Below, piece by piece: positions 23,170 to 32,204 of a stretch of DNA of 48,262 nucleotides. The stretch lies in contig CANQLW010000006.1 of assembly GCA_947624805.1 (NCBI GenBank), positions 1 to 48,262 on the forward strand, written 5' to 3'. Position 1 is the first letter of the stretch. Each line of letters begins with the position of its first letter. Below the pieces are notes generated by a model. That model did no database searches and was not told the origin of the DNA. It saw only the letters and a list, made by a program, of their open reading frames with translations. The translations under genes and the position numbers were made by a program. Source of the DNA: an uncultured Clostridia bacterium (GTDB lineage Bacteria > Bacillota > Clostridia > Christensenellales > Borkfalkiaceae).

Positions 23170-24444
23170 GTGCTTACATCCATCTGCGGGATCAACTGGG
23201 GCGACGAGGGCAAGGGACGCATGGTCGACCTGCTCTCTGCCGACTACGATATCGTATGCCGCTATCAGGGAGGAAACAACGCGGGACACACCGTCATCAA
23301 CGAAAAGGGACAGTTCATCCTGAACCTGCTCCCCTCGGGGATCTTGCGGGACAACGTCGTCAACGTGCTCGGGCTCGGGATGGTCATCGACATCAGGCAC
23401 CTGTGCGAAGAGATCAGTCGGCTGAGGGAGAAGGGGATTCGTATCACCCCCGAAAACCTGAAGATCAGCGACAGGGCGGTCATCACGATGCCCTATCATG
23501 TCCTCATGGATTGCCTCGAAGAGGACCGTCTGGCGGGGAAAAAATTCGGCTCCACGAGACGGGGGATCGCGCCCGCCTATGCCGACCGCTACATGAAGAA
23601 GACCTTCCGCATGGGGGAGCTTCTCCACCCCGAGCTTCTGCAAGGGAAAATCTCGGACATCGCAGAATGGAAAAATCTCACCGTCGAGGGGGGATACCGC
23701 CATGCGCCCGTGACCGCAGCCGAAATCGGGGAATATTTCAAAACATTCGGTGAGCCGCTCAAAGATTATATCTGCGATACGGGGCTCTATCTCAACGAAG
23801 CGCACAGGGCGGGCAAGAAGATCCTGTTCGAGGCCCAGCTCGGCGCCCTCCGCGACATCGACTACGGGATCATTCCCTATACGTCGAGCTCCTACACGAT
23901 CGCATCCTATGCGCCCATCGGCGCGGGTGTGCCCAACCTCAAACTCGATAAGTCCATCGGCATCATGAAGGCGTATTCGACCTGTGTGGGAGAGGGCCCG
24001 TTCACTGCCGAGTACTTCGGAGAGAAAGCGGAGAAACTCCGCGAAGCGGGCGGGGAGTACGGCGCCGCGACGGGAAGGCCGAGGAGAGTCGGACCCTTCG
24101 ACGTCGTCGCCTCTTCCTACGGCATCCGCTGTCAGGGCGCGGACGAGATCGCGCTCACCAAGCTCGATATCCTCTCGGGGTATCGGGAGATCGAGATCTG
24201 CACGGCCTATGAGCTCGACGGAAAAATTTTACATGAATTTCCTTATCCCGACGAACTCGGCCGCTGCAAGCCTGTCTTTGAGACGGTCAAGGGCTGGAAT
24301 TGCGACATCTCGGGCTGCAGAAAGCCTTCCGACCTACCCAAGGAGGCGCTCGATTATATCCACCTGCTCGAAAAACTCTGCGCCTGCAAGATTACTTACG
24401 TCTCCGTAGGGGCAGAACGCGACGCTTATGTGAGGTTGCAATGA
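23170..24444 (+). CDS. purA: Adenylosuccinate synthetase
   Basis: A 424-aa enzyme joining aspartate to IMP with GTP, the first step to AMP. The GTP P-loop region is GINWGDEGKGRMVD (residues 7-20). GGNNAGHTV, GSTRRGIAPAYADR and VGEGPFTAEYF are family signatures, and TGRPRRVGPFD carries the IMP-binding residues. Length is normal. The start is GTG with AAGGGAGG upstream. It heads a tightly coupled cluster with dapF (ATGA overlap), pyrG and dapL. Confidence 0.96.
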   Translation: MLTSICGINWGDEGKGRMVDLLSADYDIVCRYQGGNNAGHTVINEKGQFILNLLPSGILRDNVVNVLGLGMVIDIRHLCEEISRLREKGIRITPENLKISDRAVITMPYHVLMDCLEEDRLAGKKFGSTRRGIAPAYADRYMKKTFRMGELLHPELLQGKISDIAEWKNLTVEGGYRHAPVTAAEIGEYFKTFGEPLKDYICDTGLYLNEAHRAGKKILFEAQLGALRDIDYGIIPYTSSSYTIASYAPIGAGVPNLKLDKSIGIMKAYSTCVGEGPFTAEYFGEKAEKLREAGGEYGAATGRPRRVGPFDVVASSYGIRCQGADEIALTKLDILSGYREIEICTAYELDGKILHEFPYPDELGRCKPVFETVKGWNCDISGCRKPSDLPKEALDYIHLLEKLCACKITYVSVGAERDAYVRLQ

Positions 24445-25286
24445 AACGTCAGTTTGTAAAGATGCACGGCATCGGGAACGATTATATCTATTTCGACTGT
24501 CTGGAACAGCCCTTCAAAACCCCCTCTGCGGCGGCTGTAAGGCTGTCCGACCGCCATTTCTCGGTGGGAGGGGACGGGATCGTGCTCATCCTTCCGAGCA
24601 AGACCGCGGACGCACGGATGCGGATGTTCAACGCAGACGGCAGTGAGGGGGAGATGTGCGGCAACGCCGTGCGCTGCATCGCAAAATATCTCTATGACAT
24701 CAAGGGGATCAAAAAGAAGACGCTCACGATCGAGACGAAAGCGGGCGTCAAGACGATTTCCGTACGCACCAAAAAGCACACGGGCGAGGCAATTGCTTTC
24801 TCCGTGGATATGGGGAAGCCGATCCTGACTCCTCTGCGCATCCCTGCGCTGTTTACGGGGAAGAAGATCGTTTCCCAGCCGCTCATCGTGGGGGAGGAGA
24901 CCTACCGCGTCACCTGCCTGTCGATGGGGAATCCCCATTGCGTCGTCTTCGGCGGAGATCCCGATGCGCTCGATCTTGTAGCGATCGGTCCGCTTTTTGA
25001 GAGCCATCCCGCCTTCCCCGAGCGGACGAACACGGAATTTGTAGAAGTCCTTGCCCGCAACGAGCTCAAAATGCGCGTCTGGGAGCGTGGGAGCGGAGAG
25101 ACGCTCGCCTGCGGGACGGGCGCCTGCGCCGCGGCGGTCGCCTCCGTTCTGAACGGGTATTGCGACGGGAACAGCGAGATCGTCGTGCACCTGCGGGGCG
25201 GGGATCTCACCGTAAACGCGAAGGGGAGATCTGTTTTGATGACGGGTCCCGCGGAGATCGCTTTCACGGGCGAAGTCGACCTGTGA
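24441..25286 (+). CDS. dapF: Diaminopimelate epimerase
   Basis: A 281-aa enzyme converting LL- to meso-diaminopimelate for peptidoglycan and lysine. Start [20 protein letters not shown] is the family N-terminus. The two catalytic cysteines lie in MCGNAVRC (the first, near residue 73) and [11 protein letters not shown]. The symmetrical two-domain layout is complete. The ATG overlaps the purA stop (ATGA); the frame is open further upstream but only inside purA. It works with dapL three genes on, giving the aminotransferase route of lysine synthesis. Confidence 0.96.
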   Translation: MKRQFVKMHGIGNDYIYFDCLEQPFKTPSAAAVRLSDRHFSVGGDGIVLILPSKTADARMRMFNADGSEGEMCGNAVRCIAKYLYDIKGIKKKTLTIETKAGVKTISVRTKKHTGEAIAFSVDMGKPILTPLRIPALFTGKKIVSQPLIVGEETYRVTCLSMGNPHCVVFGGDPDALDLVAIGPLFESHPAFPERTNTEFVEVLARNELKMRVWERGSGETLACGTGACAAAVASVLNGYCDGNSEIVVHLRGGDLTVNAKGRSVLMTGPAEIAFTGEVDL

Positions 25287-25317
25287 GTTTTCGGAAACAG
25301 ACACAAGAGGTAGATCC

Positions 25318-26922
25318 ATGACGAAATATATCTTCGTGACGGGAGGCGTCGTCTCGGGGCTCGGGAAGGGCATCACGGCCGCCAGTTTGGGCAGGCTTCT
25401 CAAAATGCGGGGCTATAAAGTGGCTGCGCAGAAGCTCGACCCATATATCAATATCGACCCCGGCACGATGAGTCCCTATCAGCACGGCGAGGTGTTCGTC
25501 ACCGAGGACGGCGCCGAGACCGATCTCGATCTCGGGCACTATGAACGCTTTATCGACGAAAATCTCAATAAATTCTCCAATCTGACGACGGGAAAAGTTT
25601 ACTGGAACGTCCTCAACAAGGAGAGAGCGGGGGAATATCTCGGCCAGACCGTCCAGATCATCCCGCACATCACCAACGAGATCAAATCTTTCATCTATCA
25701 GGTGGGGAAGACGGCGAATGCCGACATCGTCATCACCGAGATCGGCGGGACGACGGGCGACATCGAATCCCAGCCCTTCCTCGAAGCCATCCGTCAGGTC
25801 GCCCGAGAGGTCGGCAGGGAGAACTGTTGCTATATCCACGTTACCCTCGTGCCCTTTATCTCGGGCTCCGAGGAATTCAAGAGCAAACCGACCCAGCATT
25901 CCGTCAAGGAATTGCAGGGCATGGGGATCTTCCCCGACATCATCGTCGCCCGTGTGGATAAACCCATGCCCGAGAGCATCCGTGAGAAGATCGCGATGTT
26001 CTGCAATGTGGAGCCCGAATGCTGTATCGAGAACCTCACCGTGCCCGTCCTCTATGAGGCGCCCATGATGCTCGAGAAGAGCGGCCTGTCGTCGACGGTC
26101 TGCAAGATCCTGCATCTCGATCCGAACGCGATCGACCTGACGGGATGGCAGGAAATGCTTTCCCGCATCCACGCCCGCAGCAAGACGGTGAGGATCGCCC
26201 TCTGCGGCAAATACGTACAGCTCCACGACGCCTATCTCTCCGTCGCCGAGGCGCTCGCCCACGGCGGCTATGAATCGGACGCCAAGGTCGAGATCGAGTG
26301 GGTAGATACAGAGAAACTCACCGATAAAAACGCTCCGACGATCCTGAAAGGGGTGGACGGGATCATCGTCCCCGGCGGATTCGGCGCGAGGGGGATCGAG
26401 GGGATGGTCGTCGCCTGCAAATATGCCCGCGTGCATCGGATTCCCTATCTCGGGATCTGCCTCGGGATGCAGGTCGCCGTCATCGAGTATGCGAGAAACG
26501 TCCTGCATATCGGGGATGCGAACTCCTCGGAGTTCTTTCCCGAGGGGAAGCATTCCGTCATTGACCTCATGCCCGACCAGTACGGTGTCAAGATGGGGGG
26601 GACGATGCGTCTCGGCGCATACCCCTGCAAAGTCCTCGGGACACAGATGAAGCGTGCATATGACGCCGATCTCATTCAGGAGAGGCATCGCCACCGCTTC
26701 GAAGTCAACAACGATTACCGTGCCGCACTCGAAGAGGCGGGCATGACGATTGCGGGGACCTCCCCCGACGGGACCCTGTGTGAGGCGGTCGAGATCGACG
26801 CGAACGATTTCTTCATCGGCGTACAGTTCCATCCCGAGTTCAAGTCCCGTCCCAACGGTGCACACCCGCTCTTCCGTGAGTTCATCCGCGCGGCGGTGAG
26901 GTATCAGGAGGCGCGCTCATGA
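25318..26922 (+). CDS. pyrG: CTP synthase
   Basis: A 534-aa enzyme making CTP from UTP with ATP and glutamine. The synthase domain opens [20 protein letters not shown], with [20 protein letters not shown] holding the Mg/UTP site. The C-terminal class I glutamine amidotransferase has the nucleophile in [10 protein letters not shown] and the His-Glu pair in FHPEFKSRP. Complete and of usual length. It starts 31 nt after dapF with AGAGGT upstream of the ATG, and overlaps dapL as ATGA. Confidence 0.97.
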   Translation: MTKYIFVTGGVVSGLGKGITAASLGRLLKMRGYKVAAQKLDPYINIDPGTMSPYQHGEVFVTEDGAETDLDLGHYERFIDENLNKFSNLTTGKVYWNVLNKERAGEYLGQTVQIIPHITNEIKSFIYQVGKTANADIVITEIGGTTGDIESQPFLEAIRQVAREVGRENCCYIHVTLVPFISGSEEFKSKPTQHSVKELQGMGIFPDIIVARVDKPMPESIREKIAMFCNVEPECCIENLTVPVLYEAPMMLEKSGLSSTVCKILHLDPNAIDLTGWQEMLSRIHARSKTVRIALCGKYVQLHDAYLSVAEALAHGGYESDAKVEIEWVDTEKLTDKNAPTILKGVDGIIVPGGFGARGIEGMVVACKYARVHRIPYLGICLGMQVAVIEYARNVLHIGDANSSEFFPEGKHSVIDLMPDQYGVKMGGTMRLGAYPCKVLGTQMKRAYDADLIQERHRHRFEVNNDYRAALEEAGMTIAGTSPDGTLCEAVEIDANDFFIGVQFHPEFKSRPNGAHPLFREFIRAAVRYQEARS

Positions 26923-28112
26923 AAATCAACGAAAATTTCTTAAAACTCAAGGATTCCTATCTGTTTGCGACGGTCGGCGCCAAGACTGCCGCCTATAAAC
27001 GGGCACATCCCGACAGAGAGGTCATCCGTCTCTCTATCGGGGACGTCACGCTCCCGCTTGCGCCCGTTGTCATCGATGCGATGCACCGCGCCGTGGACGA
27101 TATGGCAAACAGGGCGACCTTCAAGGGCTATGCTCCCGATCAGACCTGCTACGGCTACGACAGGCTCCTCGATTCCATTCTTGACAGCTATGCCCGTAAG
27201 GGCGTGACCCTCGGGAAGGGGGACATCTTCATCTCGGACGGCGCAAAGTCCGACTGCGGGAATATCCTCGATATCCTCTCCGCCGACAATACCGTCCTCG
27301 TGCCCGATCCCGTCTATCCCGTCTATCTCGATACGAATATCATGGCTGGCAGAAAGATCCTCTTCGCCGATGCAAACGAGGGGAACGGATTCCTTCCAAT
27401 GCCCGATCCGAACGTCAGGGCGGACATCATTTATCTTTGCTCTCCCAACAATCCCACGGGGGCGGCATATACCAAGGAGCAGCTCAAGGCATGGGTCGGA
27501 TATGCCCTCATGCAGGACGCGCTCATCCTCTACGATGCCGCGTACGAGTATTTCGTTACGGACAGCTCGCTCGCCCGCAGCATCTATCAGATCGAGGGAG
27601 CGAAGAATTGTGCGATCGAGATCTGTTCATACTCCAAGACGGCGGGGTTTACGGGCGTGCGCTGCGGCTATACGATCGTCCCGCAGGAACTCACACGGGA
27701 TGGGGTCTCTCTCAATAAACTCTGGGCGAGAAGGCAGTCGACAAAATTCAACGGGACGTCCTACATCACACAGATGGGGGCGGCGGCCGTCTTTACCGAG
27801 GAGGGAGAGCGGCAGATCGGCGAAAATATCGCCTATTACAGAGAGAATGCTCGGATCATCTCCGCGGGGCTCGACAGCCTCGGCATCTGGTACACGGGCG
27901 GGAAAAATTCACCCTATATCTGGATGAAATGTCCGAACGGCATGGGGAGCTGGGAGTTCTTTGACGAGCTGCTCGAAAAAGCGAGCGTCGTGGGGACGCC
28001 CGGGTGCGGATTCGGCAAGAACGGGGAAGGCTTCTTCCGCCTGACTGCGTTCAATACACATGAAAATACTTTGGAAGCGATGCAGAGGATCGCAAAACTT
28101 TTGAAAGCATAA
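26919..28112 (+). CDS. dapL: LL-diaminopimelate aminotransferase
   Basis: A 397-aa PLP-dependent class I aminotransferase converting tetrahydrodipicolinate directly to LL-diaminopimelate, bypassing DapD/E. Start [20 protein letters not shown] and [20 protein letters not shown] are DapL hallmarks. [15 protein letters not shown] and YDAAYEYF position PLP, and the Schiff-base lysine is in [15 protein letters not shown]. Together with dapF in the same operon it completes meso-DAP synthesis. It overlaps pyrG by ATGA. Confidence 0.96.
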   Translation: MKINENFLKLKDSYLFATVGAKTAAYKRAHPDREVIRLSIGDVTLPLAPVVIDAMHRAVDDMANRATFKGYAPDQTCYGYDRLLDSILDSYARKGVTLGKGDIFISDGAKSDCGNILDILSADNTVLVPDPVYPVYLDTNIMAGRKILFADANEGNGFLPMPDPNVRADIIYLCSPNNPTGAAYTKEQLKAWVGYALMQDALILYDAAYEYFVTDSSLARSIYQIEGAKNCAIEICSYSKTAGFTGVRCGYTIVPQELTRDGVSLNKLWARRQSTKFNGTSYITQMGAAAVFTEEGERQIGENIAYYRENARIISAGLDSLGIWYTGGKNSPYIWMKCPNGMGSWEFFDELLEKASVVGTPGCGFGKNGEGFFRLTAFNTHENTLEAMQRIAKLLKA

Positions 28113-28121
28113 GAGACTTTT

Positions 28122-29621
28122 ATGGATATCACAGCAAGAAGCGCGGGCGTTTTGTGCCACATCTCCTCGCTTGCGGGAAGGTACGGCATCGGATCGCTCG
28201 GGAAAGAAGCATACGCGTTTGCAAGGTCGCTCGCCGCAAACGACGTCAAATACTGGCAGATCCTGCCCCTCGTGCAGACGGGGTACGGCGACAGTCCCTA
28301 CCAGTCTGTCTCCTGCATCTCGGGAAATCCCTATTTCATCGACCTCGATGCACTGGGCAGTGAGGGACTTTTGACGCGGAAGGAGCTCAAAGACCTTCGT
28401 GACCGCTATAAAGATACCGTTTCGGTCGACTACGGCGCCCTGTACGAAGAGAGATACCGGACGCTCAGGCTCGCCTTTTCCCGTTTTCGGTTCGACGGCG
28501 ACGAGTTCCGTAATTTCGTCAAGATGGGGAAATTCGAGGATTACGCCCTCTTCATGACGGCAAAGACGGTGCTGGGCGGATGTTTCTGCGATTGGGAGGA
28601 GCCCATAAGGACCCGCGATCCCGACGCGCTCGAAAAATTCCGTACCGACCATCACGAGGAATATCTCTTCTGGCAGTTCCTGCAATACGAATTCTGGACC
28701 CAGTGGAATGCGCTCAAGGAGTATTGCGGGAAGATCGGCATCACGATCGTCGGAGATATTCCGCTCTATGTCGCCTATGACAGCGCAGACGTCTGGGCAC
28801 ATCCGACGCTCTTCAAGCTCGATGAGGCTCTTCGGCCGACCAAGGTGGCGGGCGTTCCTCCCGACTATTTCTCGGCGACGGGGCAGCTCTGGGGCAATCC
28901 CGTCTATGATTGGAAGGAGCATGGGGCGACCGGTTACAAGTGGTGGACGGAGCGTCTCCTTGCGGCGCTTTCCACATACGATATGGTCCGTATCGACCAT
29001 TTCCGCGGGATCGACCGTTACTATGAGATCGATGCAGACGCCGAGAACGCCATCCGCGGTAAGTGGTGCGAGGGGCCCAAGGAAAAGCTCTTCACGGGGA
29101 TTGGTAAGGAGAAAGACCGTATCATCGCAGAGGACCTCGGGATCATCGATGACGGCGTGAGATCGCTCCTCAAAAAGACGGGCTTCCCCGGGATGAAGGT
29201 CCTGCTCTTCGCCTTCGACGGCAATCCCGACAATGAGTTTTTACCCAAGAACATCACGGAAAACAGCGTCTGCTACACGGGGACGCACGACAACGACACT
29301 GTGAAGGGGTATTCCGACTCGCTCGCCGCAGAGGATTTTATCCTGTTCCGCGCGAGGCTCGCCATGGCGCTCGAGGAGAGTGGCGTCGGGATGAAGCTCA
29401 TGAAGAACGGGGAAAATTTCCCCGAGGCAATGATACGGCTGGCGTTTTCCTCCCGCGCGGCGATCGCTGTCGTGCCCATTCAGGACGTTTTGGGGCTCGG
29501 CAATGAGGCGCGTATGAATATCCCCGGGACGGAAGGACAAAATTGGCGGTTCCGTCTGGACAGACCCATCGGGCGTGCCCTGACGAAATTGAAAAAAATC
29601 ATAAAACTTTATCGGAGGTAA
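28122..29621 (+). CDS. malQ: 4-alpha-glucanotransferase (amylomaltase)
   Basis: A 499-aa GH77 enzyme that moves glucan segments between maltodextrins, used in glycogen or starch breakdown. N-terminal SAGVLCHISSLAGRYGIGSL and WQILPLVQTGYGDSPYQSVS are signature blocks. The catalytic triad appears as Asp in VRIDHFRGIDRYYEI, Glu in IIAEDLGI and Asp in GTHDNDTVKGY. Length is normal. The ribosome-binding site is weak (AGAGA). It lies 9 nt after dapL, so it is probably read from the same transcript although unrelated in function. Confidence 0.95.
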   Translation: MDITARSAGVLCHISSLAGRYGIGSLGKEAYAFARSLAANDVKYWQILPLVQTGYGDSPYQSVSCISGNPYFIDLDALGSEGLLTRKELKDLRDRYKDTVSVDYGALYEERYRTLRLAFSRFRFDGDEFRNFVKMGKFEDYALFMTAKTVLGGCFCDWEEPIRTRDPDALEKFRTDHHEEYLFWQFLQYEFWTQWNALKEYCGKIGITIVGDIPLYVAYDSADVWAHPTLFKLDEALRPTKVAGVPPDYFSATGQLWGNPVYDWKEHGATGYKWWTERLLAALSTYDMVRIDHFRGIDRYYEIDADAENAIRGKWCEGPKEKLFTGIGKEKDRIIAEDLGIIDDGVRSLLKKTGFPGMKVLLFAFDGNPDNEFLPKNITENSVCYTGTHDNDTVKGYSDSLAAEDFILFRARLAMALEESGVGMKLMKNGENFPEAMIRLAFSSRAAIAVVPIQDVLGLGNEARMNIPGTEGQNWRFRLDRPIGRALTKLKKIIKLYRR

Positions 29622-29625
29622 CTTT

Positions 29626-30234
29626 ATGGCAAAAGAAAAGAAAGGGTTCTTCAAAGAATTCAAGGCGTTCATTATGAGGGGCAACGTCGTTGACATGGCC
29701 GTCGGCGTCATCATCGGCGGCGCGTTCAGTGCAATCGTCACGGCGCTCACCAACCAGATCCTGATGCCCATCATCAACTTCATCCTGTTCGCGATCACGG
29801 GCGGTCAGGGTCTTGAAGAAGTCTACACCTATCTGCACAAGGCGTATTTGCTCGATGAAGCGGGTGCGGTGACGACGCAGATCGATCTTGCGAACTCCAT
29901 CTATATCGACTGGGGCGCATTCATCTCCGCGGTCATCAACTTCCTTCTGATCGCGCTCGTGCTGTTCCTCATCATCAAGCTCATCAATGCCGTGCATGAG
30001 GGCGCCGCGAAGCAGAAGAATAAATATGACCCCCTGACGAAGGACGAAGTCAAGGCGCTCCGCAGGGAAGGGAAGTCGTCTGACGAGATCCTTGCAGCCG
30101 CTGCAAAGAAGAAGGCAGACGAGGAAGCAGCCGCCGCCGAGGCAGCCAAGAATGCTCCCGCCCCCGCTCCCACGACGGAAGAACTCCTTGCCGAGATCCG
30201 CGATCTGCTCAAAGCACAGCCGCCGAAGGCATAA
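29626..30234 (+). CDS. mscL: Large-conductance mechanosensitive channel with long C-terminal tail
   Basis: A 202-aa channel that opens on hypo-osmotic membrane stretch. TM1 is DMAVGVIIGGAFSAIVTALT (residues 23-42) and TM2 is FISAVINFLLIALVLFLIIK (about 105-124). At 202 aa it is about 70 longer than E. coli MscL (136 aa). The extra length is an external loop (LEEVYTYLHKAYLLDEAGAV) and a tail rich in Ala, Lys and Glu (AAAEAAKNAPAPAPTT) before the usual EELLAEIRDLLK helix. GGAGG lies 8 nt before the ATG. It starts 5 nt after malQ. Confidence 0.94.
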   Translation: MAKEKKGFFKEFKAFIMRGNVVDMAVGVIIGGAFSAIVTALTNQILMPIINFILFAITGGQGLEEVYTYLHKAYLLDEAGAVTTQIDLANSIYIDWGAFISAVINFLLIALVLFLIIKLINAVHEGAAKQKNKYDPLTKDEVKALRREGKSSDEILAAAAKKKADEEAAAAEAAKNAPAPAPTTEELLAEIRDLLKAQPPKA

Positions 30235-30265
30235 CGCTATAGACGGAAATTTTATCAAAGGAACG

Positions 30266-30303
30266 CAAATGCGCATACAATGCTTTGTATGCGCATTTGT
30301 TTT
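30266..30303 (+). terminator. 15-bp hairpin after mscL that contains the next start codon
   Basis: CAAATGCGCATACAA (30266-30280) pairs perfectly with TTGTATGCGCATTTG (30285-30299) around TGCT, then TTTTG. It looks like the mscL terminator, yet the ATG of the following gene (30289) lies in its 3' arm. A TACAAT box spans 30276-30281. Confidence 0.8.
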
Positions 30304-30963
30304 GTAACGGGCGGAAGCCTCGGCGATTTTGCGGACGGGTATGAGGGAGAGCGGGCGGACATCGTCTGCTGTTCCTTTCAGGCGCTCGGGAAAGTCAGCT
30401 ATGAGCGCGAGCTCAAAGGGGAGACCAATCTCTTTGAGGACGTCGCGCTTCTCTCCAAAGAACAGAAGAACGTCGTCGTATGCGGTTGCTATACGGACGC
30501 CCGCGGCATCAGAAGAAAATCCGTCGTCGTCGCCGAGCGGGGCAGGATCCTCGGCGTTACGGATATGGTCAACCGTCTCGACGGCGGGGAATACAGGAGC
30601 GGCGCGGGGATCAAGATCTTCGATACCTCCGCAGGAAAGTTGGGCGTCGTGGTCGCGGAAGATCTCTACTTCCCTCAGGTCATGCAGACACTCTCCGTCT
30701 GCGGGGCGGAGGTCGCGCTCTGCATCTTTGAGGAACTCTCCGAGAGCCTCGAGCAGACCCTCATGAAGGCGGAGGCCTTCCTCTATGGCATCCCCGTCTG
30801 CGTCTGTGCATTCGGCTATGCGCAGGCGGCGGATATCGCGGGAAAACTGAGCTTTGCCTCCCCCAAAAGCCCCTGTATCTACGATCTCAAGCGGGAACAG
30901 GAATATCACCTCGTGGAGATGCGCCAGAGGGGCTTTTACAGGCGGAAACGGGGCACTTTTTGA
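30289..30963 (+). CDS. Nitrilase-superfamily-like protein without catalytic residues
   Basis: A 224-aa protein shaped like the carbon-nitrogen hydrolase fold: VVVCGCYTDARGIRRKSVVV, then GEYRSGAGIKIFDTSAGKLG and VVVAEDLYFPQVMQTLSVCG, AEVALCIFEEL, in the usual order. The catalytic Cys that normally sits in the xICYDxxFP block is Ala here (VVAEDLYFP). The usual catalytic Glu block (PExFxTGY) reads SFQALGKVSYE. So it is probably inactive as an amidase. A further ATG at 30280 would add three residues. The start lies inside the hairpin after mscL and has no adjacent ribosome-binding site. Confidence 0.7.
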   Translation: MRICFVTGGSLGDFADGYEGERADIVCCSFQALGKVSYERELKGETNLFEDVALLSKEQKNVVVCGCYTDARGIRRKSVVVAERGRILGVTDMVNRLDGGEYRSGAGIKIFDTSAGKLGVVVAEDLYFPQVMQTLSVCGAEVALCIFEELSESLEQTLMKAEAFLYGIPVCVCAFGYAQAADIAGKLSFASPKSPCIYDLKREQEYHLVEMRQRGFYRRKRGTF

Positions 30964-30982
30964 TGCCTTTTTGCCGCTCCTC

Positions 30983-31107
30983 CGCGTCATCCTGAGCCGA
31001 AAACGCAGTACGCAGTCCGAATCGCATTTCCGCGAAGGATCCCGAAACGGAGTCCGAACTCTCATCCTCGGGATTGCTTCGACTACGCTCAGGGTCAGAA
31101 TGACGCG
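30983..31107. repeat. Long imperfect inverted repeat, intergenic
   Basis: The outer arms are CGCGTCATCCTGAGC (30983-30997) and GCTCAGGGTCAGAATGACGCG (31087-31107). Inside are CGAAGGATCCCGA (near 31034) and TCGGGATTGCTTCG (near 31069), so the element folds back twice along about 125 nt. GTCATCCTGAGC with GAAGGAT pieces is a familiar motif of intergenic palindromic elements in many bacteria. It lies in the 230-nt gap between the nitrilase-like gene and degV, which holds no gene. Confidence 0.75.
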
Positions 31108-31162
31108 CTTCACCCTCGGCTCCCCTCATAGAAGAGCTGTCGCGCGTAGCGCGAGTATGAAA

Positions 31163-31186
31163 AAGGCTTGCCTTGCGGCAAGCCTT
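31163..31186 (-). terminator. Terminator of degV
   Basis: AAGGCTTGCC (31163-31172) pairs perfectly with GGCAAGCCTT (31177-31186) around TTGC. On the minus strand it is followed by TTTTTC, 7 nt after the degV stop. Confidence 0.85.
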
Positions 31187-31192
31187 CGTGTC

Positions 31193-32062
31193 TTATTTGA
31201 TGACCCTTGAGCAAGCGATCGCGAGTGCCCCGGGCCCGATGTGGCAGGAGACCGACAGGGACAGCGGATCGATGAACGTGAGGGGAACGGTCGGGAAGAC
31301 GGCCTTCACTTCCTCCGCGAAGATCTTCGCCTCCGTGTCCTCCGCCGTGTAGGCGATGGAGACCTGCATCACCCCGTTTTCGACAAGCGTTTTGAACCGT
31401 GTCTCAAAGTCCTTGGCGATCGCGGCGATCATGGTCTCCTTTGCCTTTCGCAGCGTATTGACCTTTTTGAACGCGTCGAGCTTTTCGCCTTGGATCTGCA
31501 AGACGGGTTTAATCTTGAGAATGGTGCCGATGAGCGCCGCGGCGGGGGTGAGCCTTCCGCCTTTTTTCAGATATTTGAGCGTATCGAGCGAGATATAGAT
31601 GCTGCTGTCGAACTTGGTTTTCAGCAGGATCTCTTTGATCTCCGCCGCGCTCTTGCCCTGACCTGCGAGGGTGATTGCGTCATAAACGCTCTGCCGCTGC
31701 GTAATGGAGATTCTTTGGTTATCGACGACCTGCACTCTCCCGCCATAGCTCTTTGCAAGGCTCTCTGCCGTATGGCAGGATTCCGAGAGACCGCTCGACA
31801 TGGGAATATGCACGATCTCGCTCCCGTCGCTCAAAAGTTCGTCCCAAAGGTCGGTCACGCTGCCGACGGCGGGCTGGGAAGTCGAAACGTTCGCGTCGCC
31901 GCGAAGATGGACATAAAATTCTTCCTGTGTGAGGTTGATATCCTCAAAATACTCTTTGCCATCGATGAGAAAGGGCATCGGGATCACGAAAATTCCCAGT
32001 TTTTTCGCGTCCGCCTGTGTGATGCCGCTGTTCGAATCGGTGACGATCTTGACCCTTGACAT
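31193..32062 (-). CDS. DegV family fatty-acid-binding protein
   Basis: A 289-aa DegV protein. These bind a fatty acid and hand it to the FakA kinase for phospholipid synthesis. N-terminal VKIVTDSNSGITQADAKKLG, then STSQPAVGS and the acyl-binding signature IPMSSGLSESCHTAESLA are clear. LKYLKKGGRLTPAAALIG and LKIKPVLQIQGEKL are family blocks. The frame opens with GTG at 32068, but the ATG at 32062 has CGGAGAG at better spacing. No fakA is in the window. Single gene with its own promoter (32100-32128), divergent from nfnA. Confidence 0.93.
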   Translation of the reverse strand: MSRVKIVTDSNSGITQADAKKLGIFVIPMPFLIDGKEYFEDINLTQEEFYVHLRGDANVSTSQPAVGSVTDLWDELLSDGSEIVHIPMSSGLSESCHTAESLAKSYGGRVQVVDNQRISITQRQSVYDAITLAGQGKSAAEIKEILLKTKFDSSIYISLDTLKYLKKGGRLTPAAALIGTILKIKPVLQIQGEKLDAFKKVNTLRKAKETMIAAIAKDFETRFKTLVENGVMQVSIAYTAEDTEAKIFAEEVKAVFPTVPLTFIDPLSLSVSCHIGPGALAIACSRVIK

Positions 32063-32099
32063 TGTCACTCTCCGAATATTTATTTTGTGAACTGATCTT

Positions 32100-32128
32100 A
32101 TTATAGCGGAAAGAAAGGTTTAAGTCAA
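32100..32128 (-). promoter_or_regulatory. degV promoter
   Basis: On the minus strand TTGACT (32128-32123), a 17-nt spacer and TATAAT (32105-32100). Confidence 0.85.
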
Positions 32129-32157
32129 GAATTTCAACTGCCGATTTTGGGAAATTA

Positions 32158-32187
32158 TTGACAAAAGCATGGAAAAAGTGATAGGAT
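32158..32187 (+). promoter_or_regulatory. Promoter of nfnA-nfnB
   Basis: TTGACA (32158-32163), an 18-nt spacer and TAGGAT (32182-32187), with AAGGAGG just before the ATG at 32205. Confidence 0.65.
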
Positions 32188-32204
32188 AGACCAAGGAGGT
32201 GCGT

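Noticed and set aside
25264-26865. 533-aa open frame on the minus strand opposite pyrG
   Set aside because: Shadow of the CTP synthase gene; no motifs or start signal of its own.
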